Source: Aequorivita sp.
GTDB lineage: Bacteria; Bacteroidota; Bacteroidia; Flavobacteriales; Flavobacteriaceae
Reading direction: 5' to 3'
Assembly: GCA_002733915.1 (NCBI GenBank)
Contig: NVXN01000001.1
Location: 478,591-484,701 of the forward strand
DNA length: 6,111 bases
In this document: positions 1 to 5,951 of the stretch, in pieces
Layout: each line of letters opens with the position of its first letter
Numbering within the stretch: the stretch's first letter is position 1
The notes under the pieces: generated by a model
The model's input: the letters and a program-made list of their open reading frames with translations, nothing else
Database searches by the model: none
What the model was told of the DNA's origin: nothing
Program-made: the position numbers and the translations under genes

Positions 1-366
1 ATTTGGGGAAGAATATTCAACCATTACCGCTTTGCCGTTTTGTTCCCCTTTTCCGAAGGAAGAAAAATTAGTAATCGAGCTGAAAAAATTCAAATAATAC
101 GAATCGCCGAGAACAATATTCAGAAAACCTTGAACGACGTTATATTTTTCAACTTCTTCTACATTTTCAACCAGATAGTTGCCAATTGCTTCTCCAATCT
201 GCACTGGATTTCCTTTTACGACGCGCAACATTGGAAAAACCACGGCGGTAATATCGCCCTCAAAATCTTTGCGGGTGGGCTGCAATTCTACCGATTCAAG
301 TTTTGCGCCGTACAGTTTTTCTACGGCGGCTTTAATTTGGGTTTCCAATGTTTGCTGAAATGTCAT
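1..366 (-). CDS. argS: arginyl-tRNA synthetase, N-terminal part (cut by window edge)
   Basis: Class I aminoacyl-tRNA synthetase that charges tRNA-Arg with arginine in the cytoplasm. Reading the minus strand from an ATG at 366 gives 122 open codons to the window edge, starting MTFQQTLETQIKAAVEKLYG. Residues about 5-90 match the Add-1 domain typical of ArgS, which contacts the D-loop side of the tRNA, including the stretch PTRKDFEGDI and FPMLRVVKGNPVQIGEAIG. The visible part ends with VEYSSPN (residues 116-122), the block directly before the HIGH-type ATP-binding signature, so catalytic residues lie outside the window. A full protein is usually near 590 residues. The gene is divergent from marC, with 148 bp between them. 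Identification is from recognised family sequence; function is established for the family. Confidence 0.95.
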   Translation of the reverse strand, partial: MTFQQTLETQIKAAVEKLYGAKLESVELQPTRKDFEGDITAVVFPMLRVVKGNPVQIGEAIGNYLVENVEEVEKYNVVQGFLNIVLGDSYYLNFFSSITNFSSFGKGEQNGKAVMVEYSSPN

Positions 367-383
367 ACTGAAATTTTAAAGTG

Positions 384-391
384 CAAAGATA
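384..391 (-). promoter_or_regulatory. putative -7 promoter element of argS
   Basis: On the minus strand the sequence reads TATCTTTG, an exact match to the Bacteroidetes -7 consensus TAnnTTTG, 17 bp upstream of the argS ATG. A clear TTG -33 element at the usual 17-23 bp spacing is not visible; the upstream stretch is only A/T-rich. Transcription would begin a few bases downstream and give a very short leader. Confidence 0.5.
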
Positions 392-466
392 CTTTTTTTG
401 AATTCTTAATTCTGTATTCTATTTTCTGAATTTTCCGAATCCATCAAATAACTTTCATTTAAAGTT

Positions 467-503
467 TTGGTAATCTTCAAATAGAAAAACCAAACGTCCT
501 TTG
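467..503 (+). promoter_or_regulatory. weak candidate promoter of marC
   Basis: TTG at 467-469 and GTCCTTTG at 496-503 resemble the Bacteroidetes -33/-7 pair. However, the -7 box has GT in place of TA and the gap of 26 bp is longer than usual. An alternative, TAAAGTTTTG at 460-469, has an extra base in the spacer. Some promoter must lie in 367-514 because the upstream gene is divergent, but its exact place is unsure. Confidence 0.25.
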
Positions 504-514
504 CCGAAAAAACT

Positions 515-1147
515 ATGGATATTTTTTTATACGTGTTTGCTGCGCTTTTTTCGGTAATAAACCCATTGGGAACGGTGCCCGTATTTGTAGGGTTGACCAG
601 CGATGAAAGTACTCAGGAACGAAACAAAACCTCAATATTGACCACGATAAATGTGGTGGTGATCTTAATCATTTCTTTCTTCGCAGGAACCTATCTTTTG
701 TCCTTTTTCGGAATAAGTTTGAATGCACTGCGCATTGCTGGCGGGATGATAATCGTAACTTCGGGCTTCGCGCTATTGACAGGAACTTTTTCAAAACATA
801 AAGGAATGAAGAATAAGCGAGTTCAAAAAGATTTGGACAAACGCGAAAAGTTTTCGCTCACCCCGCTTGCAATCCCTATGCTTGCAGGGCCTGGCTCCAT
901 TTCACTATTGATAACATTCAATCAGGAATATCAAAAAACAGCAGATATATTTTGGGTAGTTCTCGCTGTATTGGCTGTGGGGCTATCCACATTTATAATT
1001 TTGAGAAGTTCGCACTACATAAGCAAATTTTTGGGTGCTTCGGGCATCAATGCTATTTCGCGTATTGTAGGGTTTATAGTTATTTCAATCGGTGTAGAGT
1101 ATATAAGCGCTGCTGTAATTTCAATTCTTCAAACAATAAATCTTTAA
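515..1147 (+). CDS. marC: MarC family (UPF0056) integral membrane protein
   Basis: A 210-residue protein of the MarC/UPF0056 family, of normal length for the family. It has about six hydrophobic helices (near residues 2-26, 42-64, 71-91, 115-135, 146-164 and 182-205). Family hallmarks are NPLGTVPVF at 16-24 in the first helix and the glycine-rich AGPGSIS at 124-130 in the fourth, with a basic, Lys-rich loop (94-112) between helices 3 and 4. It sits in the inner membrane. The family was once linked to multiple antibiotic resistance in E. coli, but that link was not upheld, and the substrate or role is unknown. The ATG at 515 follows an A-rich CGAAAAAACT with no Shine-Dalgarno, as usual in Bacteroidetes. 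It is probably a single-gene unit: argS is divergent and the next gene is convergent. Confidence 0.93.
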   Translation: MDIFLYVFAALFSVINPLGTVPVFVGLTSDESTQERNKTSILTTINVVVILIISFFAGTYLLSFFGISLNALRIAGGMIIVTSGFALLTGTFSKHKGMKNKRVQKDLDKREKFSLTPLAIPMLAGPGSISLLITFNQEYQKTADIFWVVLAVLAVGLSTFIILRSSHYISKFLGASGINAISRIVGFIVISIGVEYISAAVISILQTINL

Positions 1148-1149
1148 AA

Positions 1150-1356
1150 TTAACGGCGGTTTTTAAGAAGGGAACCGGCTATAAGCGCCAAAACCCCAAT
1201 GCCAATCATCCCCAAGGTTTGGTTGGTTAACCCTTCCTTTGCATTTACTTCCAAAGGGCCTATATCCAAAAACTGTTGCGGAACAAAAGCATTGTAAAGT
1301 CCAAAAACAATCAAAACTACTCCTACAATTAGCAAAACAATTTTTAAAATTTTCAT
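1150..1356 (-). CDS. small two-helix membrane protein, unknown function
   Basis: A 68-residue protein starting MKILKIVLLIVGVVLIVFG. Helix 1 spans about residues 4-24, a polar loop (25-47) contains VPQQFLDIGPLEVNAKEG, helix 2 spans about 48-64 (LGMIGIGVLALIAGSLL), and the tail is KNRR. The basic ends suggest both termini are cytoplasmic and the conserved-looking loop faces the periplasm. I know no function and assign no family. The reading frame is open upstream to 1419, but the ATG at 1356 is preferred because it gives a clean membrane start and the upstream part overlaps a promoter-like element. The gene is convergent with marC, with only 2 bp between the stop codons, and divergent from the YbjT-like gene. 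It looks real from its hydrophobic pattern, conserved-looking loop and promoter. Confidence 0.75.
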   Translation of the reverse strand: MKILKIVLLIVGVVLIVFGLYNAFVPQQFLDIGPLEVNAKEGLTNQTLGMIGIGVLALIAGSLLKNRR

Positions 1357-1383
1357 GATGTTTGATTTATTTGGTTGAAGTTT

Positions 1384-1416
1384 TAAAGATACCGCATTGG
1401 AAAAGATGCGCTGCAA
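1384..1416 (-). promoter_or_regulatory. putative promoter of the small membrane protein gene
   Basis: On the minus strand TTG (1416-1414) is followed after 22 bp by TATCTTTA (1391-1384), one base from the Bacteroidetes TAnnTTTG consensus. The -7 box ends 27 bp before the ATG at 1356. The placement supports that start over the longer open frame. Confidence 0.45.
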
Positions 1417-1438
1417 CAACTTAACGGGTTTTTAACTA

Positions 1439-1465
1439 TTGTTTAATTATTAAAATCTATCTTTA
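1439..1465 (+). promoter_or_regulatory. putative promoter of the YbjT-like gene
   Basis: TTG at 1439-1441 and TATCTTTA at 1458-1465 are 16 bp apart, close to the Bacteroidetes arrangement, and the -7 box lies 16 bp before the TTG start at 1482. The same octamer, TATCTTTA, serves the divergent small gene on the other strand. Confidence 0.45.
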
Positions 1466-1481
1466 AACAAAATATTTCAAG

Positions 1482-2915
1482 TTGAAAATTCTACTCACAG
1501 GCGCCAATGGATACATTGGTATGCGATTGCTTCCCGAACTTTTGGAAAACGGACACGAAATTATCTGTGCCGTTCGCGATAAAAATAGACTTTCGCTCGA
1601 CCCAGAAACTACAAGAAAAGTGACTGTAATTGAAATAGATTTTGCTGAAGTAATAAATTATGATTCCTTTCCCAAAGACATTGATGCGGCCTATTATTTA
1701 ATCCACTCCATGAGCGGTTCCACCAAAAATTTTGACGAAGTTGAAGCCCGCTCAGCTGAAAACTTCAATAATTACATGGCTTCCACTAGTGTGAAGCAGG
1801 TTATTTATTTAAGTGGAATCATTAATCAGGATGAGCTTTCAAAACACCTTTCTTCCCGGAAAAAAGTAGAGGAAATTTTATACAAGGGCAACTATCATCT
1901 TACTGTGCTACGTGCCGGAATTGTGGTAGGTAGCGGCAGCTCATCGTTTGAAATCATCAGGGATTTGTGTGAAAAATTACCTGTAATGATTGCTCCAAAA
2001 TGGTTAAAGACCAAGATTCAACCCATAGCCATTCGTGATGTGATTGCATTTCTTTCCGGGGTTTTGGGGAACGAAAAATGTTTTGACCAGTCTTTTGATA
2101 TTGGAGGACCGGATGTACTGACTTATAAGGAAATGTTGATGAAATATTCAAAAATTCGCAGACTCAAACTGTGGATAATTTCCGTACCGGTTATGTCGCC
2201 ACGGCTTTCTTCATATTGGTTATATTTCGTCACATCTACTTCATATAAACTCGCTGTAAATCTTGTGGATAGTATGAAAATGGAAGTTGTGGCAAGAGAT
2301 AATAAACTGCAGGAAATTTTAAACATAAAACCTATTTCATACGAAGAAGCAATAAAAAAAGCATTTTTGAAAATTGAACAAAACCTTGTTATTTCGAGTT
2401 GGAAAGATTCGTTAGTGGCCGGAAGAATTTCAAATTTGAAAGAATACATCCAAGTGCCCACATATGGTTGTCTTAAAAACAAAAAAGTGTTGAATGTGGA
2501 CGACCCCGAAAGAGCATTAAAGAATATATGGGCCATCGGTGGAAAACGTGGCTGGTACTATGGAAATTCACTTTGGAAAATCCGCGGATTTATGGACAGA
2601 TTGGTAGGTGGAGTGGGTCTTAGACGAGGAAGAACGCACCCAGATCAACTTTCAACAGGCGATGCGCTGGATTTTTGGCGTGTGCTCTATGCTGACAAGG
2701 AAAGTAAAAGGCTACTTCTTTTTGCAGAAATGAAACTTCCCGGCGAAGCCTGGCTGGAATTCTGCATAAATGATAAAAATGAATTGATACAGACCGCCAC
2801 TTTTAGACCCAAAGGTTTGTGGGGCAGACTGTATTGGTATGTGATGTTACCCTTCCACTATTTCATTTTTGGTGGAATGATACGAAATATAGCCAAAGCA
2901 AAAAATATAGCTTAA
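1482..2915 (+). CDS. YbjT-like protein: atypical SDR/NAD(P)-binding domain plus DUF2867
   Basis: A 477-residue two-domain protein, almost the length of E. coli YbjT (476). The N-terminal half is a Rossmann fold of the atypical short-chain dehydrogenase/NmrA-like type: dinucleotide motif TGANGYIG at 6-13, then YYLIHSM at 71-77, VIYLSGI at 107-113 and LRAGIVVGSGSSSFE at 143-157. The usual Tyr-x-x-x-Lys catalytic pair is not evident; the equivalent region reads SSRKKVEE (124-131). Residues about 325-470 form DUF2867, with WAIGGKRGWYYGN (350-362), RRGRTHPDQL (381-390) and a hydrophobic C-terminal stretch (YVMLPFHYFIFGG). It probably binds NAD(P)(H); reaction and substrate are unknown. The start is TTG: an in-frame stop at 1464-1466 leaves no other start upstream, and the next ATG (codon 14) would lose the nucleotide-binding loop. 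Its stop overlaps that of ctlX. Confidence 0.9.
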   Translation: MKILLTGANGYIGMRLLPELLENGHEIICAVRDKNRLSLDPETTRKVTVIEIDFAEVINYDSFPKDIDAAYYLIHSMSGSTKNFDEVEARSAENFNNYMASTSVKQVIYLSGIINQDELSKHLSSRKKVEEILYKGNYHLTVLRAGIVVGSGSSSFEIIRDLCEKLPVMIAPKWLKTKIQPIAIRDVIAFLSGVLGNEKCFDQSFDIGGPDVLTYKEMLMKYSKIRRLKLWIISVPVMSPRLSSYWLYFVTSTSYKLAVNLVDSMKMEVVARDNKLQEILNIKPISYEEAIKKAFLKIEQNLVISSWKDSLVAGRISNLKEYIQVPTYGCLKNKKVLNVDDPERALKNIWAIGGKRGWYYGNSLWKIRGFMDRLVGGVGLRRGRTHPDQLSTGDALDFWRVLYADKESKRLLLFAEMKLPGEAWLEFCINDKNELIQTATFRPKGLWGRLYWYVMLPFHYFIFGGMIRNIAKAKNIA

Positions 2916-3844
2916 GCCTTGGGCAGAAAGACTTCCGCCATCATACAGCGAGCGCTTCCGCCCCCACAAGTTTCAATGGTGTGAAGGTCACTGCTTAAGA
3001 TTTCACAATGTTTTTCTATGGCAGCAATTTGCTGATTTGTTAAACTATTATGTGCAGCTGCACTCATTACCAAATATTTTTTGTCTCGCCCTTGCACTTG
3101 AAGCATATTCCCTGCAAAGTGATGCATTTGGCCTTCGGTGATTGCGATAATTTCCTTTCCGTCAGTTTTTAAGTGCTGTACAACATTTTTCTTTTCCTTA
3201 GCATCATCGATCGTGTCTAAGCAAATCACACAGAATTCTTCCGCAAGGCACATCATAACATTTGTATGATAGATAGGCAGGCGCTTGCCATCCACCGTTT
3301 GGTTTGCAGTAAAAATTACAGGCATGTATTCAAAATCTTCACAAAATTCAATAAGTAATTCTTCATCAGCGCGTGGTGACAGGGCGCAATACGCCTTTCG
3401 GTTTACACGGTCCATCAAAATACTTCCTGTTCCTTCAAGAAAAAAGCCTTCGTCTTCTGCAGGAGTATAATCGTAAATATTATTGATTTTGAAACCTTCG
3501 TTCTCCAAACGGATCAAAACTTCCTCACGCCTTTCACGACGGCGGTTTTCAGCAAACATTGGATAAAGACCTATATCGCCATTTTCGTGAAAACTGATCC
3601 AATTATTCGGAAAAATGGAATCTGGAGTATCCATCCTTAAATCGTCATTTTCTACAATCACATTTACACCCACTGCACGTAATTTTTGGACAAAAGCGTC
3701 AAACTCTTCTTGTGCTTTAGTGTTTATTTCAGCATTCTTAAGCGCGAGGTCTTCCTGAAAAAAATTATTGACCGCCGTTTGCTCATTCATACGGAAAGCA
3801 ACCGGGCGAATCATTACGATGGTATCTGTGATTTGTCTTGCCAA
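2912..3844 (-). CDS. ctlX: CtlX-type citrulline hydrolase (guanidino-group modifying enzyme superfamily)
   Basis: A 310-residue protein of the arginine deiminase/amidinotransferase fold, closest in pattern to CtlX, the citrulline ureidase described in Francisella, which converts L-citrulline to ornithine, CO2 and ammonia. Visible landmarks are MIRPVAFRMNEQTAVNN at 11-27, the substrate-loop motif DSIFPNNW (75-82), FFLEGTGSILMDR (134-146, with acidic E137), YHTNVMMCL (192-200, catalytic His 193) and GGGSARCMMAEVF (294-306, with C300 as the expected nucleophile). It is soluble and cytoplasmic. The start is TTG at 3844; an in-frame stop lies four codons upstream and the only alternative is ATG at residue 11, which would trim the first strand. 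No arginine or ornithine gene is adjacent, so the citrulline role rests on homology. A palindrome overlaps its likely promoter. Confidence 0.88.
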   Translation of the reverse strand: MARQITDTIVMIRPVAFRMNEQTAVNNFFQEDLALKNAEINTKAQEEFDAFVQKLRAVGVNVIVENDDLRMDTPDSIFPNNWISFHENGDIGLYPMFAENRRRERREEVLIRLENEGFKINNIYDYTPAEDEGFFLEGTGSILMDRVNRKAYCALSPRADEELLIEFCEDFEYMPVIFTANQTVDGKRLPIYHTNVMMCLAEEFCVICLDTIDDAKEKKNVVQHLKTDGKEIIAITEGQMHHFAGNMLQVQGRDKKYLVMSAAAHNSLTNQQIAAIEKHCEILSSDLHTIETCGGGSARCMMAEVFLPKA

Positions 3845-3864
3845 TTGAGAAAAATTTTAGGCTG

Positions 3865-3872
3865 CAAATTTA
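3865..3872 (-). promoter_or_regulatory. putative -7 promoter element of ctlX
   Basis: The minus strand reads TAAATTTG, an exact match to TAnnTTTG, 20 bp upstream of the TTG start of ctlX. A TTG -33 box is not evident upstream; the region at that distance is T-rich. Confidence 0.5.
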
Positions 3873-3886
3873 CAGGAATTTCCTGT
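3872..3886. promoter_or_regulatory. 15-bp perfect palindrome next to the ctlX -7 box, possible operator
   Basis: ACAGGAATTTCCTGT is a perfect inverted repeat with 7-bp arms around a central T. Its end touches the first base of the ctlX -7 element, so it fills the spacer where a bound protein would block RNA polymerase. It is followed by A-rich rather than T-rich sequence on the plus strand and has a 1-base loop, so it is not a plausible hairpin terminator. The regulator is unknown and the role is an inference. Confidence 0.4.
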
Positions 3887-3953
3887 TGAAAAAATGCTTT
3901 TAAATGGTTAAATTAGTTATGCAAAAAAATACATTTTTTTAAAACGAAAAACT

Positions 3954-4448
3954 ATGGATACTTTAAAAATTTTAAAGGAGGAACTCACTGAAGAATATAA
4001 TACCACCAAAAGATTTCTAAATACCTTTCCCAAAAATAAAAACGATTATGCACCGCACAGAAAAAGCATGAAGTTAATGGATTTAACTACGCATATTGTT
4101 GATATTTTCGGTTGGCCAGGAGTAATATTGAAAACCGAATTCCTGGACTTTGCCGATGGCTACCACCCCGAAAAAATGGACGGTAAAGAAGATTTACTAC
4201 AACAATTGGAAAAACAGTATATAGCTGGTATAAAAGCTTTGGAAAGTGCATCGGAAGAGGATTTAACGCCTGATTGGAGCATACGGATGAACGGCCAAAA
4301 AATAATGGAATGGAGCAAATATGGAGCAATTCGTCATGGCCTTAACCAAATCACACACCATAGAGCACAACTGGGGGTGTATTATAGATTACTGGATATT
4401 CCGGTACCGGGAAGTTATGGGCCATCAGCAGATGAGCAGAACCGATAG
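3954..4448 (+). CDS. DinB family four-helix-bundle protein, possibly altered metal site
   Basis: A 164-residue protein of the DinB/YfiT-like superfamily, normal in length. These are four-helix bundles that usually bind a divalent metal through three histidines; members include bacillithiol and mycothiol transferases and many proteins of unknown role. Signature regions are LTTHIVDIFGWP at 44-55 with metal-ligand candidate H47, and the C-terminal THHRAQLGVYYRLLDIPVPG at 134-153 followed by YGPSADE. The third ligand, usually a His four residues before the second His of the HH pair (H136), is Gln 132 here (CAA at 4347-4349). The protein is soluble and cytoplasmic. The ATG at 3954 follows A-rich CGAAAAACT. 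It is divergent from ctlX and separated from the next gene by 80 bp. The specific reaction cannot be told from the sequence; DNA-damage induction should not be assumed from the name. Confidence 0.88.
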   Translation: MDTLKILKEELTEEYNTTKRFLNTFPKNKNDYAPHRKSMKLMDLTTHIVDIFGWPGVILKTEFLDFADGYHPEKMDGKEDLLQQLEKQYIAGIKALESASEEDLTPDWSIRMNGQKIMEWSKYGAIRHGLNQITHHRAQLGVYYRLLDIPVPGSYGPSADEQNR

Positions 4449-4456
4449 ATAAAATT

Positions 4457-4492
4457 TTGTGTCAAATTAAATTAACCGCGGCACTAATTTTG
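4457..4492 (+). promoter_or_regulatory. putative promoter of the thioredoxin-apbE-DUF4266 operon
   Basis: TAATTTTG at 4485-4492 matches TAnnTTTG exactly and lies 36 bp before the ATG at 4529. The nearest TTG (4457-4459) is 25 bp upstream, slightly beyond the usual spacing. The 80-bp gap after the DinB gene, against the 1-nt spacing and 1-nt overlap inside the operon, supports a new transcript starting here. Confidence 0.35.
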
Positions 4493-4528
4493 AATATAAT
4501 ACATTATAAAAAAAATTAGATATCCCCT

Positions 4529-4966
4529 ATGAAGAAAATCATTTTATTAGTTGCTGTATTTTTTTTCTCTTTTAAACTTTCAGCCCAAGAATGGCAGACC
4601 GATTTTGAAACCGCAAAACAAATTTCTTCTGAAGAAAATCGCCCAATAGTTCTTGTTTTCCAAGGAAGCGATTGGTGCGCCCCCTGTATAAAATTGGATC
4701 GTGAAATATGGAGTTCTGAAGAATTCAAAGCATATGCAAAAGATCATTTTGTTATGTTGCAGGCAGATTTTCCCAGAAAAAAGAAAAACTCCCTTCCCGA
4801 TGTCCAGCAGCAAAAAAACAATCAGCTTGCCGAAAAATACAACAAGCAAGGTTACTTTCCTTTTGTAGTTATTCTTGATAACGAAGGCAACGTATTAGGC
4901 GAAGCAGGTTATGAAAAAACTACCCCCGCTGCATATATCGAAAAACTTGAATCGTTTGTGAAATAA
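4529..4966 (+). CDS. exported thioredoxin-fold protein (WCAPC)
   Basis: A 145-residue protein with a signal peptide (MKKIILLVAVFFFSFKLSAQ, probable signal peptidase I cut near residue 18-20), so it should act in the periplasm. The mature part has a thioredoxin fold of the Thioredoxin_7-like type: a helix with AKQISSEENRPIVLVF (29-44), the redox motif GSDWCAPC (46-53; C50 and C53), a Lys-rich insert with FPRKKKN (81-87), and the cis-proline loop at YFPF (P111). C50 and C53 are the only cysteines, so the protein can run dithiol/disulfide exchange. Family members are reductases or disulfide carriers; the partner here is unknown. The next gene, apbE, starts 1 nt after its stop, so the two are very likely co-transcribed and translationally coupled. 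The partner may be the downstream lipoprotein, as an inference from linkage. Confidence 0.9.
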   Translation: MKKIILLVAVFFFSFKLSAQEWQTDFETAKQISSEENRPIVLVFQGSDWCAPCIKLDREIWSSEEFKAYAKDHFVMLQADFPRKKKNSLPDVQQQKNNQLAEKYNKQGYFPFVVILDNEGNVLGEAGYEKTTPAAYIEKLESFVK

Positions 4967-4967
4967 T

Positions 4968-5951
4968 TTGAAAAAAGCAATTCCTATATTAATAGCAATG
5001 CTTTGTGTGAATTTTACATTCTCACAAGAAATTTTCAAACGGACTTTAAAATTGATGGGCAGCCGTTTTGAAATTACAGTCGTCGCAAAAGATTCCATCG
5101 AAGCAAACGATTACATTGACGCGGCTGTTGTTGAAATAACGCGTATTGAAAAACTTATTTCCTCTTGGGATCCTGCTTCACAGACTTCAGAAATAAATAG
5201 AAATGCCGGCATAAAACCCGTAAAGGTTGATGAAGAACTCTACAATTTGATTGGCCGCTCCGTTGAAATTTCGAAATTGACCGATGGTGCTTTCGATATC
5301 AGTTTTGCCTCGATGGACAAAATCTGGAAGTTTGACGGCAGTATGACCCAAATGCCTTCCAAAGAAGCCATAAAACAATCCGTTTCAAAAGTGGGCTATC
5401 AAAACATTATACTTGATCCTGAAAATTTGACTGTTTTTTTGAAGTTGGAGGGAATGAAAATAGGTTTTGGCGCCATAGGGAAAGGCTATGCGGCCGATAA
5501 AGCTAAAAAACTTTTAATAGAGAAAGGTGTCAGCGGAGGAATCATAAATGCCTCGGGCGATATGAACACTTGGGGAACACAACCCGTTGGAGAGTTTTGG
5601 AAAGTGGCCATCACGAACCCCATGGATAAAAACAAGGCTTTTGCACTACTACCGTTAAACGAAAATGCTGTAGTAACTTCTGGTAATTATGAGAAATATG
5701 TTACCTTTAATAACATCCGTTACACACATATAATTGATCCACGTACAGGCTATCCCGCAACTGGAATTATTAGCGCAACAGTGTTTGCGCCTAAAGCGGA
5801 AATTGCCGATGCCCTGGCCACTTCAATTTTTGTGATGGGAAAGGATGTTGGAATTGATTTTATTAATCAACTCCCAAAAATAGAATGCATCATAATTGAT
5901 GAAAAAGGTGAGATCTTTACTTCTGAAAATATAGAAATAGCGCATAAATAA
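4968..5951 (+). CDS. apbE: FAD:protein FMN transferase (ApbE), exported
   Basis: A 327-residue ApbE protein of usual length. The enzyme uses FAD and Mg2+ to attach FMN through a phosphoester bond to Ser/Thr of exported target proteins. The N-terminus is a signal peptide (residues 1-19, ending FTFSQ) without a good lipobox, so a soluble periplasmic form is likely. Motifs: LMGSRFEI (29-36), ISSWDPASQTSEINR (64-78), FGAIGKGYAADKAKKLL (167-183), GGIINASGDMNTWG (190-203), VVTSGNYEKY (235-244), THIIDPRTGYPA (253-264) and DALAT (281-285) with metal-site residues D281 and T285. The start is TTG at 4968: a TGA lies in frame at 4959-4961, and the next ATG (codon 11) would destroy the signal peptide. 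The TTG follows the thioredoxin stop by 1 nt; the stop shares a base with the next ATG (TAATG). The target is not visible in the window. Confidence 0.95.
   Translation: MKKAIPILIAMLCVNFTFSQEIFKRTLKLMGSRFEITVVAKDSIEANDYIDAAVVEITRIEKLISSWDPASQTSEINRNAGIKPVKVDEELYNLIGRSVEISKLTDGAFDISFASMDKIWKFDGSMTQMPSKEAIKQSVSKVGYQNIILDPENLTVFLKLEGMKIGFGAIGKGYAADKAKKLLIEKGVSGGIINASGDMNTWGTQPVGEFWKVAITNPMDKNKAFALLPLNENAVVTSGNYEKYVTFNNIRYTHIIDPRTGYPATGIISATVFAPKAEIADALATSIFVMGKDVGIDFINQLPKIECIIIDEKGEIFTSENIEIAHK

Noticed and set aside
40..429. Open frame of 129 codons on the plus strand
   Set aside because: Antisense to argS, whose minus-strand product is clearly recognisable; the plus-strand product is Phe-rich with no domain.
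1357..1419. Longer N-terminus for the small membrane protein starting at 1419
   Set aside because: The extra 21 residues are polar, precede a clean membrane start at MKILK, and would overlap the likely promoter -7 box at 1384-1391.
2123..2536. 137-codon minus-strand frame inside the YbjT-like gene
   Set aside because: Fully overlaps a well-supported coding gene and has no recognisable pattern; it is a shadow frame.
3954..4448. Reading the DinB protein as a DNA-damage response gene
   Set aside because: The family name is historical; nothing here, such as a LexA-like box, supports damage control, and the family is functionally diverse.
4495..4500. TATAAT as a sigma70-type -10 box before the thioredoxin gene
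   Set aside because: Bacteroidetes use the TAnnTTTG box instead; the match lies in A/T-rich sequence where it is expected by chance, and no TTGACA stands at 17 bp upstream.
4449..4528. Rho-independent terminator after the DinB gene
   Set aside because: CCGCGG at 4476-4481 is only a 6-bp palindrome with no loop and no following T-run; no stable stem was found.
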